In this document: positions 42,537 to 51,451 of the stretch, piece by piece | Numbering within the stretch: position 1 is the first letter of the stretch | Layout: every line of letters begins with the position of its first letter | Program-made: the position numbers and the translations under genes | NCBI GenBank assembly: GCA_000701625.1 | Contig: KL370803.1 | Span: 1 to 64,000 of the forward strand | From: Lachnospiraceae bacterium MC2017 | Lineage (GTDB): Bacteria; Bacillota; Clostridia; Lachnospirales; Lachnospiraceae | DNA: 64,000 nt | Reading direction: 5' to 3' | The notes under the pieces: generated by a model | Seen by the model: only the letters and a program-made list of their open reading frames with translations | What the model was told of the DNA's origin: nothing | Databases searched by the model: none

Positions 42537-45407
42537 ATGAAAGAAAAAAGAGGTTATAGAAAAAGGCCAAAACTAATTTTGATCGGGCTGATGATATTGA
42601 TCATCGCTGTTTCACTATCAGCATGTTCTATGAATAACACGCCGGAAGGGAAAATAGACAAAGTTATTTCAAAAATGTCACTTGATGAAAAGATTTCCCA
42701 AATGATAATTCCGGCTATAAGAACCTGGGATGAGGAAAATGTGACAGAGTTGGATGCATGTCCTGAACTCAGCGAAGTGCTTCAAAGACACCAGTATGGC
42801 GGCATAATCCTTTTTGGCGCAAATATCAGTGGTAATGAGCAGGTAGCTAAACTTCTGTATGATCTTCAGGATAATAATAGTGCTATTAATTCCGTTAAGA
42901 CACATATTCCGTATCTGACACCGGTTGATGAAGAGGGCGGTATCGTTATCCGTTTATCATCCGGAACACGTATGACAGGAAATATGGCACTTGGAGCAAC
43001 CGGTGATGCGGAAGTAAATGCCGGTAAAACAGGAGAGATCATAGGTGAAGAACTGTCAGCATTGGGCTTTAATACTGATTTTGCTCCGGACATTGATGTA
43101 AATAATAATCCCGCAAATCCTGTGATCGGAACCAGATCTTTCTCAGATGATCCTGAGACAGTCGCAAAGCTTGGGCTTGCTTATTCTGAAGGCCTTTCAA
43201 AGGATAATATAATCGCAACCTATAAGCATTTTCCGGGGCATGGAGACACAGGTGTTGACAGTCATATCGGAACACCGTCTGTTGAAAAAACCTATGAGGA
43301 ACTGTTAAAAACGGAGCTCGTACCTTTCAAAGCAGCGATAGAGAATGGCGCAGATATGATAATGACTGCGCATATCACATATCCGCTGATAGATGAAGAA
43401 GTGACCTTTGGCGACGGTGTGACAAAGGGATATTATCCTGCCACTATGTCCAAAAAAATGCTGACAGACATCCTTCGTAATGATCTGGGATTTTCGGGTG
43501 TAGTTGTGACGGATGCCCTTGAAATGGACGCGATCCGTACCGCAGGTCTTGTTCCGGGAGAAGAGGATTCGACGGAATACAGGGTAAACATCGCAGAAAA
43601 AGTAATCGACGCAGGCGCTGATATACTACTGCTCCCGGCTGATCTTAAGGACGCTGAAGCTGCCACATTCTATGATGAATACATTGCAGGAATAGCTGCA
43701 AAAGTTAAATCCGGCGAGATCAGTAAGGACCGGATAAACGAAAGCGTAAAGCGGATACTGCAGCTTAAAGCCAAGTATGGCATATTTGACCCTGATAAGA
43801 AAAATAATTCTTCTCAGAACGGTAACGGACAGTCTGTTGAAGAAAAAATAGAGAGTTGCAAAGGAATAGTAGGATCAGAAGCACATCATGAAACTGAAAT
43901 GTCGATTGCGAAAGATGCGATCACACTTATTAAAAATGATGAACTTCTGCCTCTTAATAATGAAGAGAAAAAGATAGCATTTTTATGCAGGCTTAAAGAT
44001 GATGAAAACACTCTTAATTTTATAATTGATGAATTAAAAAAGACTGGCGCGATTTCGGCCAGTTCAGATGTATCAGTGGATTATTACTATGATAATACAG
44101 ATAGTACGCTGAATTATACGGATGAAATGAAAGCAACGGTCTCATCTGCTGATATAGTAATAGGCTTTTCTCACGCAGCCGGCAGCAGCGCACTTGATAC
44201 AGAAAATCCTCAGTTTATAGCTTTAAGCAGTGCGATAGAAGATACACATAAGGCCGGAGGAAAATTTATCCTTATAAGCCAGAATCTGCCTTATGATGCT
44301 GCCATCTATCAGGATGCGGATGCAATTATTCTTGCATATCTGGGAAGTGGACTTGGTATCGATCCAACAGAAAAAACTGACAGTGCCTCCGGAATACCTG
44401 CACGAAACGCAAATATCATCGCCGCTGTGGATACAGTCTTTGGCTTAAATGATCCAAAGGGTCATCTGCCTGTAAATATTCCGGTTGTAGAGAGCAATGC
44501 GGACGGAAGTCTTAAATACGGAGATAAATATCTGTATGAGAGAGGATTTGGACTTAGTCTAAATACAGCCCTGCCAAAATCTAAACCGGAGATTCATTAT
44601 GAAAACGCAAAGGTAAGTTATCTCGGACCGGAAGGCACATATACACAGGAAGCCTGCAGCGTGTTTTTTGATAAAAAGGGGAGCTACATTCCTTATGAGA
44701 CCGTAGCGGATGCTGTGGATGCACTACTTAACGGTGACAGTGAATATGCGGTTATCCCGCAGGAAAATACCATCGGTGGGCCGGTTATCGATTATCTCGA
44801 TATCGTTGTTGGTGAGGAGAGTGTTTCTATTGCAGGAGAGATAGAGCTTCCTATAAATCAAAACCTTTTGGTCCGTCACGGTACAGAGCTTAAGAACATC
44901 AAAAAAGTGTACTCGCATAAACAGGGGATTGCCCAGGGAAAAGAGTGGCTTACAAAAAATCTTCCGGACGCTGAGATCATTGAAGTATCGAGTACTGCTG
45001 AGGGTGCCAAAATGGTATCTGAGGGGAAGGATATTTCACAAGCAGCTATTGCATCGGCAGCGTGTGCAGATGTTTATGGACTGGAAATTTTGGCTCAGAG
45101 TATCCAAAATAACGATAGTAATAAAACGCGGTTCTATGTGCTTTCGAAAGATGAACCTGCAAAAACAGATGGCGGGAGATTGGTTTTCATTGCTTCCGGG
45201 AAGGCGGAGAATCTACCGTCTTTGATGACAGAAGTAGATAAGCAGGGAATGAAACTTATCACAATACATGACCGTCCGAAGAAAACGATACTTGGAGAGT
45301 ACGATTATCTCATTGAATGTGCAGACTGCGATTATGAAAACTATGAGAAACTGACTGGGAATTCGTCTTTTGAGTTCAGATATCTTGGAAGTTTTGAAGT
45401 TAAATGA
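42537..45407 (+). CDS. Lipoprotein fusing GH3 glycosidase and prephenate dehydratase/ACT
   Basis: An exported protein of 956 residues. A signal ends in SLSAC (lipid Cys about residue 30). Residues 40-430 are a GH3 domain of NagZ type (KHFPGHGDTGVDSHIGTPS with the His-Asp dyad; VVTDALEMDAI with the nucleophile Asp), followed by a GH3 C-terminal alpha/beta domain (about 450-680). From about 688 the chain becomes a prephenate dehydratase: VSYLGPEGTYTQEAC, AVIPQENTIGGPV, NKTRFYVLS (the TRF motif, about 862), then an ACT domain (about 878-950) with LITIHDRP. Prephenate dehydratase is normally cytosolic, so its presence on a surface lipoprotein is odd. The ATG at 42537 follows ggggag. Confidence 0.9.
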   Translation: MKEKRGYRKRPKLILIGLMILIIAVSLSACSMNNTPEGKIDKVISKMSLDEKISQMIIPAIRTWDEENVTELDACPELSEVLQRHQYGGIILFGANISGNEQVAKLLYDLQDNNSAINSVKTHIPYLTPVDEEGGIVIRLSSGTRMTGNMALGATGDAEVNAGKTGEIIGEELSALGFNTDFAPDIDVNNNPANPVIGTRSFSDDPETVAKLGLAYSEGLSKDNIIATYKHFPGHGDTGVDSHIGTPSVEKTYEELLKTELVPFKAAIENGADMIMTAHITYPLIDEEVTFGDGVTKGYYPATMSKKMLTDILRNDLGFSGVVVTDALEMDAIRTAGLVPGEEDSTEYRVNIAEKVIDAGADILLLPADLKDAEAATFYDEYIAGIAAKVKSGEISKDRINESVKRILQLKAKYGIFDPDKKNNSSQNGNGQSVEEKIESCKGIVGSEAHHETEMSIAKDAITLIKNDELLPLNNEEKKIAFLCRLKDDENTLNFIIDELKKTGAISASSDVSVDYYYDNTDSTLNYTDEMKATVSSADIVIGFSHAAGSSALDTENPQFIALSSAIEDTHKAGGKFILISQNLPYDAAIYQDADAIILAYLGSGLGIDPTEKTDSASGIPARNANIIAAVDTVFGLNDPKGHLPVNIPVVESNADGSLKYGDKYLYERGFGLSLNTALPKSKPEIHYENAKVSYLGPEGTYTQEACSVFFDKKGSYIPYETVADAVDALLNGDSEYAVIPQENTIGGPVIDYLDIVVGEESVSIAGEIELPINQNLLVRHGTELKNIKKVYSHKQGIAQGKEWLTKNLPDAEIIEVSSTAEGAKMVSEGKDISQAAIASAACADVYGLEILAQSIQNNDSNKTRFYVLSKDEPAKTDGGRLVFIASGKAENLPSLMTEVDKQGMKLITIHDRPKKTILGEYDYLIECADCDYENYEKLTGNSSFEFRYLGSFEVK

Positions 45408-45538
45408 AGGTAATATATAGAGAGAATGCCTTATTTTTTGCCGTGTTTCATCCGATATATTTTCTGTGTGGCTGACTAATTGATCGGGTTTAAATATTAT
45501 TTGACTCTGTCATTATAAACATACAGGAGGGGTTATCA

Positions 45539-47248
45539 ATGAAAGTACGAAAGCAAAGCACGATACTTAAGATAATAGTATCAATAATGGCGATTTTTCT
45601 GTTATCTAATATTGTTTTAGGGGTTTTCGTTTATAAGAAAGCCAGTCAGATGCTGAATCAGCAGATCAAAAAACAAACTGAAGGTCTTGCATCAACCACA
45701 GCTGCTCTGATCGATGGCAGCATCGTTGCATCTGTACAGCCCGGTGAAGAAAATAATGAGGAATACATGAAGGTTAGTAATGTACTCACTTCTGTACTGG
45801 AAAGTTCCGGAGTTGAATACGTATATACTATACGCAGATCATCCGGCGGAGCACTTGAGTATTCCATAGATTCACAAATAAGTGATCCATGTGTGATAGG
45901 TGATGCTTTTGAGGATTCAGCTGCTGAGGCTGCGCTGAAGGGAACAGTTTCTTCCAGTAAAGAACCTTATACAGATGAATGGGGAACACATATAACGTCT
46001 TATAGTCCTATCTATGACAACAACCAGATCGTTGGTGCTGTAGCTATTGATATAAGTGTTGACTCTGTTAAGCAGCAAACAGGAGCACTTGTTAGGAGCA
46101 TCGTCATTATATGTGTCATCACAATGATCATAAGTGCGATACTATTAATCGTGATCGGACGTGCTTTAGGACACAAATTTGCTCTCCTTAATGACAAGAT
46201 CGTAGAATTAACTAATGGTGAAGGTGATCTTACTCGTACCGTTGAGATTAATTCCGGAGATGAATTTGAGGTTATTGCCGGCAGCATAAATACACTTATC
46301 AAGTTTATTCGTGATATGTTGCTGACTATCAGAAATGAATCTGATCAGCTGAGTCATACATCTAATAGTATTGCAGAAAACGTGCATTCTGCTCATGATA
46401 ATGCCAAGTCCATATCATCAACTATGACTGATATGAGTGCAACGATGGAGAATACTTCAGCATCCATAAACAACATTACAGAACTGATGACTGATATGAC
46501 AGGTTCATTCAATGATATCGTAGCTGAGATAGAGACAGGAAAGACTTTATCAAAGGATGTACATAAAGCAGCTGTTTCCAGCGGAGATGCAGCAAAAAAA
46601 GAGCGTGAGATAACTGTAGAAAAAGTTGAAAGAATTAAAGAATCCGTATCGGACAAGATCGAACGTTCAAAATCTGTCAGCAGGATCGAAGACCTTACCG
46701 GAAATATAATTGCAATTGCTAACCAGACAAATCTATTGTCACTTAATGCTTCTATAGAAGCAGCACGTGCTGGAGAGATCGGTCGTGGCTTTGCGGTTGT
46801 TGCATCGGAGATAGGTGATCTTGCCAGCAATTCACAGCAGGCAGCCAGTGAGATCAAACAGGTTTCATCAGAAGTTATATCCGCTGTAAATGAACTTGCT
46901 GCCGAGGCACAGAGTCTGCTTGATTTTGTAAATGAAACGACGATCCTGAGTTTTGACAAACTTGCTGATATCAGTGATGAATATCAGAACTCTGCTGAAC
47001 GTATCGATGAAATGATGGAACGTTTCTCTGCTACTACAGCACAGCTACAGAGCAATGTATCCAGCATCCAGGAGTCTACAGAAAATATAAACAGTTCTGT
47101 TGAAGATGTGGCGAACAGCGTAATGGATACGACAGAGAAAACGGTAGCAATGACAGACAGTATGCTGAAGATCGACGAAGATGCATCGTCTAGTAATATG
47201 CTTTCAGATAAACTTCAGGCAGAAGTCGGGAAGTTTAAGTTGGAATAA
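45539..47248 (+). CDS. Methyl-accepting chemotaxis protein
   Basis: A chemoreceptor of 569 residues: transmembrane helix 1 (about 12-31), an extracellular Cache-like sensor domain (about 35-180, [20 protein letters not shown]), transmembrane helix 2 (about 185-207), HAMP (about 208-265) and a cytoplasmic coiled-coil with the conserved hairpin tip [20 protein letters not shown] then [15 protein letters not shown]. It signals through CheW/CheA. This implies a motile host. Ligand unknown. A strong aggagggg site precedes the ATG. Confidence 0.94.
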   Translation: MKVRKQSTILKIIVSIMAIFLLSNIVLGVFVYKKASQMLNQQIKKQTEGLASTTAALIDGSIVASVQPGEENNEEYMKVSNVLTSVLESSGVEYVYTIRRSSGGALEYSIDSQISDPCVIGDAFEDSAAEAALKGTVSSSKEPYTDEWGTHITSYSPIYDNNQIVGAVAIDISVDSVKQQTGALVRSIVIICVITMIISAILLIVIGRALGHKFALLNDKIVELTNGEGDLTRTVEINSGDEFEVIAGSINTLIKFIRDMLLTIRNESDQLSHTSNSIAENVHSAHDNAKSISSTMTDMSATMENTSASINNITELMTDMTGSFNDIVAEIETGKTLSKDVHKAAVSSGDAAKKEREITVEKVERIKESVSDKIERSKSVSRIEDLTGNIIAIANQTNLLSLNASIEAARAGEIGRGFAVVASEIGDLASNSQQAASEIKQVSSEVISAVNELAAEAQSLLDFVNETTILSFDKLADISDEYQNSAERIDEMMERFSATTAQLQSNVSSIQESTENINSSVEDVANSVMDTTEKTVAMTDSMLKIDEDASSSNMLSDKLQAEVGKFKLE

Positions 47249-47269
47249 AGTAGGATAAGATTAAACAGA

Positions 47270-47304
47270 TGCCCCTGATCAAAACTGGTCGGGGGCAATT
47301 TTTG
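47270..47304 (+). terminator. Terminator after chemoreceptor
   Basis: Stem tgcccctgatc with ggtcgggggca around aaaact, followed by five T residues. Confidence 0.88.
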
Positions 47305-47394
47305 ACTTATCGGAAATTCTGTTGGATTTCTATAAGATGACAAAAAATCATCAAGACGATATACTTATGAAAGATGTGAAATTTGGAGGAACAA

Positions 47395-48903
47395 ATGATT
47401 ACAGGTGAATTAAAGAATAAAATTGATGGACTTTGGGATGTGTTTGCTGCGGGCGGTCTCGTAAATCCGTTGGAAGTAATCGAGCAGATAACATATCTCA
47501 TGTTTATCAGAGATCTTGATGACGTAGATAACAAAAAGGAGAAAGAAAGCGTGATGCTCGGACTTCCGTATAAGAGCATTTTCGCAGATGAAGTAAAGAT
47601 CGAAGACAGAACGATCGAAGGTCGTCAGCTCAAGTGGTCAGTGTTTCATGATTTCCCGGCTGCGCGGATGTACACTGTGATGCAGGAATGGGTATTTCCG
47701 TTCATCAAAAATCTGCACAGTGATAAAAACAGTGCCTATACCAAGTACATGGATGATGCGATATTTAAGCTTCCGACACCGCTGCTTCTGTCAAAAGTCG
47801 TAGATTCACTGGATGAGATCTATGAACTGATGAATAGCTCTCAGGCAACGGACGTTCGCGGAGACGTATACGAGTATCTCTTAAACAAAATCGCATCTGC
47901 CGGCAGAAACGGACAGTTTAGAACACCGAGACACATTATACGTATGATGGTCGAAATGGTAGATCCTAATGCTGATGACGTGATCTGTGATCCGGCATGC
48001 GGAACATCAGGATTCCTCGTATCTGCGGCTGAATACCTGAAAGAAGTAAAAAAGAGCGAAATTTTCTTTGATAAAGCGAAAAAAGAACATTACATGAACG
48101 AGATGTTCAACGGTTTCGATATGGATAGAACAATGCTTCGTATCGGTGCCATGAACATGATGACACACGGAATAGAGAATCCTGTTATTGAGTATCGTGA
48201 CAGTCTCTCAGATCAAAATTCAGACAAAGAAAAGTATTCGCTTATCCTCGCAAATCCGCCTTTCAAAGGAAGCCTCGATGCAGATGCAGTATCCGCAGAT
48301 CTTTTGAAGGTATGTAAGACAAAGAAAACAGAGCTCCTGTTCCTGGCACTTTTCCTGCGTATGCTTAAAGTAGGTGGTAGATGCGCGTGTATCGTTCCGG
48401 ACGGAGTACTTTTCGGTTCATCAAAGGCTCATAAAGATATCCGTAAGCAGATAGTAGAAGAAAACAGGCTCGAAGCTGTTATTTCCATGCCTTCAGGTGT
48501 TTTTAAACCCTATGCTGGAGTATCAACAGCTATCCTTATCTTCACAAAGACAGGACACGGCGGAACAGACAATGTGTGGTTCTACGATATGACAGCGGAC
48601 GGCTACAGTCTCGATGATAAGCGTACACCCGTAAACGAAAATGATATCCCGGATATCATCGAAAGATTTAAGAATCTTGATAAAGAAGCTGATAGAAAAC
48701 GCACAGATAAGTCCTTCATGGTTCCTAAAAAGGATATCGAAGACAATGACTACGATCTGTCGATCAATAAATATAAGGAAGTCGAGTACATTCCGGTAGA
48801 GTATCCGCCGACAGAAGAGATCATGGCAAATATCAGAAGTATCGAAGCCGAGATATCAAAGGAAATGGATGAACTGGAGAAGCTGCTGAAAGCAGGTAAT
48901 TGA
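47395..48903 (+). CDS. hsdM: Type I restriction-modification methyltransferase
   Basis: N6-adenine methyltransferase subunit of 502 residues. The N-terminal HsdM domain (LWDVFAAGGLVNPLEVIEQI) is followed by the SAM-binding motif DPACGTSGFL (about residue 200) and the catalytic NPPF (about 288), plus a C-terminal helical tail (IRSIEAEISKEMDELEKLL). With HsdS it methylates the recognition site; with HsdR it restricts. I start at the ATG at 47395 because ttggagga lies just upstream. The unit is expanded: over 1 kb separates hsdM from the first hsdS and holds two toxin-like cassettes. Confidence 0.94.
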   Translation: MITGELKNKIDGLWDVFAAGGLVNPLEVIEQITYLMFIRDLDDVDNKKEKESVMLGLPYKSIFADEVKIEDRTIEGRQLKWSVFHDFPAARMYTVMQEWVFPFIKNLHSDKNSAYTKYMDDAIFKLPTPLLLSKVVDSLDEIYELMNSSQATDVRGDVYEYLLNKIASAGRNGQFRTPRHIIRMMVEMVDPNADDVICDPACGTSGFLVSAAEYLKEVKKSEIFFDKAKKEHYMNEMFNGFDMDRTMLRIGAMNMMTHGIENPVIEYRDSLSDQNSDKEKYSLILANPPFKGSLDADAVSADLLKVCKTKKTELLFLALFLRMLKVGGRCACIVPDGVLFGSSKAHKDIRKQIVEENRLEAVISMPSGVFKPYAGVSTAILIFTKTGHGGTDNVWFYDMTADGYSLDDKRTPVNENDIPDIIERFKNLDKEADRKRTDKSFMVPKKDIEDNDYDLSINKYKEVEYIPVEYPPTEEIMANIRSIEAEISKEMDELEKLLKAGN

Positions 48904-49028
48904 ACGACTTTATTTTGAAATTGTAAATAATAAATTGAGATTTGCCGAGGTAACGAGGAGTGCCTGTCAATGAGCTTGTAGCGAAATGCGAATAAAGCAC
49001 GATACGTACGTGATAATTGAATATATGT

Positions 49029-49157
49029 TTGACGACAGAGTGGGAAGATGCTAAGATAAAAGCATAAGAAAAGTGCTACCGATAGACGGTTAGCCTAATT
49101 TAGTTTAGTTATAAAGATAACCGCTCTAAGTTTCTCAGGCTGGGGCGGTTATTTTTG
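49029..49157 (+). ncRNA. Putative antitoxin RNA, copy A
   Basis: TTGACG (49029-49034), 17-base spacer, TAAGAT (49052-49057) give a forward promoter. The predicted RNA (about 49064-49157) contains gtgctaccgatagacggttagcc and ends in a hairpin (ataaccgc with gcggttat, 49117-49152) followed by T residues. Its 3' end overlaps the stop codon end of the convergent peptide gene, so the two RNAs are complementary there. Arrangement matches type I antitoxins that share a terminator with the toxin message. Confidence 0.6.
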
Positions 49158-49250
49158 TGTCTTGCCGTCATGCATCCCATGCATGTAACCAACACTGTAT
49201 ATGGCCGCGCAAAACGCGATCACAGATATTAGGTCACTAAGGGTCAGCAT
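49149..49250 (-). CDS. Putative type I toxin peptide, copy A
   Basis: A 33-residue frame: MLTLSDLISVIAFCAAIYS, then VGYMHGMHDGKTQK. One hydrophobic helix with a short polar start and a basic tail, as in type I toxin and holin-like peptides. The binding site aaaggaggtg (complement of 49258-49267) is near perfect. Two further copies in this window encode nearly the same peptide with mostly conservative changes, which argues that it is translated. Leader elements: promoter 49366-49394, ctacc/ggtag and agtcc/ggact hairpins, and a twice-repeated agaaatct. Confidence 0.75.
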   Translation of the reverse strand: MLTLSDLISVIAFCAAIYSVGYMHGMHDGKTQK

Positions 49251-49365
49251 TTGCAATCACCTCCTTTATCAAAGATTTCTCATACAAGATTTCTATGATG
49301 AACAGAGGTCACAGTCCTCTGGAAAAGGACTAACCGCCTACCGTAAATGGTAGCACCGAGGCTTT

Positions 49366-49394
49366 ATTATACAGAACATATATTCATGAGTCAA
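49366..49394 (-). promoter_or_regulatory. Promoter of toxin-like gene, copy A
   Basis: Read on the reverse strand: TTGACT (49394-49389), 17-base spacer, TATAAT (49371-49366), a near-consensus sigma-A promoter. The message would carry a leader of about 110 bases. Confidence 0.75.
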
Positions 49395-49498
49395 CGATAA
49401 ATATGGAAAGAATAAGATTTATCGAGGTAACGAGGAGTGCCTGTCAATGAGCATGAAGCGAAATGCGAATGAGGCACGAATGATAATTGAATATATGT

Positions 49499-49630
49499 TT
49501 GACGGATAACGAGCGATGGTGGTACTATAAATATGAAAAAGGTGCTACCGATAGACGGTTAGCCCTAAATATTCTTAATTGGTCAAAAATAACCGCTCAA
49601 GTTTTCCAGGCTCGGGGCGGTTATTTTTGT
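49499..49630 (+). ncRNA. Putative antitoxin RNA, copy B
   Basis: TTGACG (49499-49504) and TACTAT (49523-49528), 18 bases apart. The RNA (about 49535-49630) repeats ggtgctaccgatagacggtt and ends in aaccgctc...ggggcggtt with a T-run, overlapping the 3' end of toxin-like gene B. Confidence 0.6.
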
Positions 49631-49722
49631 GTTTTGCCGTCATGCATCCCATGCATGTAACCAACACTGTATATGGCCGCGCAAAACGCAATCACAGCTA
49701 TTAGGTCACTAAGGGTCAGCAT
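49621..49722 (-). CDS. Putative type I toxin peptide, copy B
   Basis: A 33-residue peptide identical to copy A except Ala for Ser at residue 9 (SDLIAVIAF). Same near-perfect aaaggaggtg site. Most DNA differences from copy A within the frame are silent (for example atc/att in the Ile codon and aag/aaa near the end), a sign of selection on the protein. The leader contains about 50 extra bases compared with copies A and C, between the ccgcct and accg segments, which may alter folding or regulation. Confidence 0.75.
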   Translation of the reverse strand: MLTLSDLIAVIAFCAAIYSVGYMHGMHDGKTQK

Positions 49723-49888
49723 TTGCAATCACCTCCTTTATCAAAGATTTCTCAAAAGAGATTTCTATAATAAACGGAGGTCACAGTCCTCCGATTGAAG
49801 GACTAACCGCCTTTCTCTGCATAAGTTCGATAACGTAAATCATAGATTTCCTATCTCACTTAACCGAAAATGGTAGCACCAGTTATTT

Positions 49889-49917
49889 ATTATAACGAAC
49901 ATATATTCACGAGTCAA
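49889..49917 (-). promoter_or_regulatory. Promoter of toxin-like gene, copy B
   Basis: Reverse strand TTGACT (49917-49912), 17-base spacer, TATAAT (49894-49889). It lies just upstream of hsdS and points away from it. Confidence 0.75.
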
Positions 49918-49957
49918 TATGAATAAATAAGTAGAGAAAGATTTGTAGGGATGATGG

Positions 49958-51076
49958 ATGGAGAAAATACTATTAGAAGATTGCTGTGAAATACTGGATT
50001 CTAAGCGAGTTCCAATTACTTCTTCAGATAGAGTAGAAGGACCGTATCCGTATTATGGTGCGAATGGAATTCAGGATTATGTCGCAGAATATATATTTGA
50101 TGATGAGTTGGTTCTTCTGGCTGAGGATGGGGGGAACTTTGGGTCAAAGGAAAGACCGATTGCTTACCGAGTCTCTGGAAAGTGCTGGGTTAACAATCAC
50201 GCTCATGTGTTAAAACCCAAAGAAGGGCTAAATGTCGACTATTTGTGCTATTCTTTGATGTTCTATAATGTTGGTGGAATGGTAAATGGGGCTACTAGGC
50301 AAAAACTTACTCAGGCATCAATGAGACAGATGTTAATTCCGAAAAGAACAATGGAAGAACAGAAATATATAGTCGATTTGCTAGCAAAGGTTGTTGCTGT
50401 AAAAGAAAAAAGACAACAGGAACTTAATGAATTCGACAACCTCATCAAAGCCCGATTTGTCGAGCTCTTTGGTGATCCAGTTACAAATGAGAGGGGCTGG
50501 GATACAAAACCATTAGAGGAAGCGTGTTATTCGATAGTTGACTGTCCTCATTCGACACCTTCTTACACTACAGATGATACGGGATTTATGTGTATTCGTA
50601 CATCAATTGTTAAGAAAAATCAAATTCTTTGGGATGAAATTGAGTATATTCCGGAAGAAGAATATGTAAAACGTATCCAGCGTAAGAAACCAGAAAAAGG
50701 CGATGTGATTTATACAAGAGAAGGTGCAATCTTAGGTATTGCAGCAGTAATTGATCGAGACTGTGATGTTGCGCTTGGACAACGCTCGATGCTTTTATCA
50801 CCAGATCAGAAACAGTGTATGCCTGAATTCTTAAGTATGGCAATAAATTGCGATTCATTTTTGAATAACGCACTGAAAGGGATGAGTGGTTCAGCATCTC
50901 CACATATAAATGTTGGTGATATTAGAGTATTTAACATGATAATGCCACCAATTGAATTGCAGAAACAGTTTTCAGAGTTTACAAGTCAGGTCGACAAATC
51001 AAAAGTTGCTGTACAGAAGGCATTAGATGAAACTCAAATTTTATTCGATAGTTTGATGCAGGAATATTTCGGCTGA
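49958..51076 (+). CDS. hsdS: Type I restriction specificity subunit, first copy
   Basis: DNA-recognition subunit of 372 residues with two target-recognition domains (about 1-145 and 185-340) separated and followed by conserved helices (VVAVKEKRQQELNEFDNLIK; SKVAVQKALDETQILFDSLM). It binds HsdM and HsdR and sets sequence specificity. It shares short identical DNA blocks with the second hsdS: 49939-49955 (leader), 50444-50464 (end of first central helix), 50945-50962 and 50990-51004 (near the end). These are places where domain exchange could occur. Ends with a complete C-terminal helix, so it is probably the active copy. Confidence 0.93.
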   Translation: MEKILLEDCCEILDSKRVPITSSDRVEGPYPYYGANGIQDYVAEYIFDDELVLLAEDGGNFGSKERPIAYRVSGKCWVNNHAHVLKPKEGLNVDYLCYSLMFYNVGGMVNGATRQKLTQASMRQMLIPKRTMEEQKYIVDLLAKVVAVKEKRQQELNEFDNLIKARFVELFGDPVTNERGWDTKPLEEACYSIVDCPHSTPSYTTDDTGFMCIRTSIVKKNQILWDEIEYIPEEEYVKRIQRKKPEKGDVIYTREGAILGIAAVIDRDCDVALGQRSMLLSPDQKQCMPEFLSMAINCDSFLNNALKGMSGSASPHINVGDIRVFNMIMPPIELQKQFSEFTSQVDKSKVAVQKALDETQILFDSLMQEYFG

Positions 51077-51090
51077 AATGGAATATGTGT

Positions 51091-51215
51091 TTGACGAATA
51101 CCGAGCGGTGGTGGTACTATAAATATGAAAAAGGTGCTACCGATAGACGGTTAGCCCTAGAAAAATAATCGCTTAAATAACCGCTCAGTTCCTAGGCTTG
51201 GGCGGTTATTTTTGT
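51091..51215 (+). ncRNA. Putative antitoxin RNA, copy C
   Basis: TTGACG (51091-51096) and TACTAT (51115-51120), 18 bases apart, begin 15 bases after the hsdS stop. The RNA (about 51127-51215) contains ggtgctaccgatagacggtt and ends in the aaccgctc...gggcggtt hairpin with T-run, overlapping the end of toxin-like gene C. Confidence 0.6.
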
Positions 51216-51307
51216 GTCTTGGAATCACGCTTTCCATGCATGTAACCAAGACTATAGAACGTTGCACAAAGTGCAAGAACTGCAATCAAGTCACTAATGG
51301 TCAGCAT
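51206..51307 (-). CDS. Putative type I toxin peptide, copy C
   Basis: A 33-residue peptide, more diverged: MLTISDLIAVLALCATFYS, then LGYMHGKRDSKTQK. Positions MLT-SDLI, Cys14, YS-GYMHG, Asp28 and KTQK are kept in all three copies while hydrophobic residues exchange for one another, the pattern of a conserved membrane peptide. A ggaggt site lies about 10 bases upstream of the start. Promoter at 51423-51451. It sits between the first hsdS and the DUF3791 gene. Confidence 0.75.
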   Translation of the reverse strand: MLTISDLIAVLALCATFYSLGYMHGKRDSKTQK

Positions 51308-51422
51308 CAATCAAGGTACCTCCTTTCAAAGATTTCTCGTATGAGATTTCTATGATAAACAGAGGTCACAGTCCTCTGGAAGAGGACTAACCGCCTACCG
51401 AAAATGGTAGCACCGAGGTTTA

Positions 51423-51451
51423 ATTATACAGAACACACATTCATAGGTCAA
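51423..51451 (-). promoter_or_regulatory. Promoter of toxin-like gene, copy C
   Basis: Reverse strand TTGACC (51451-51446), 17-base spacer, TATAAT (51428-51423). Confidence 0.72.

Larger units (their letters stand above)
48904..49957. other. Duplicated small-RNA/peptide region between hsdM and hsdS
   Basis: This 1.05-kb stretch is a tandem duplication. A unit starting near 48943 (cgaggtaacgaggagtgcct, 48946 on) recurs 477 bases later (49423 on). Each unit has a forward-strand promoter, a short RNA ending at an aaccgc/gcggtt hairpin, and a convergent reverse-strand 33-codon gene with its own promoter. The second unit has about 50 extra bases in the peptide-gene leader. Details are in separate entries; a third copy lies after hsdS. 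Confidence 0.8.
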
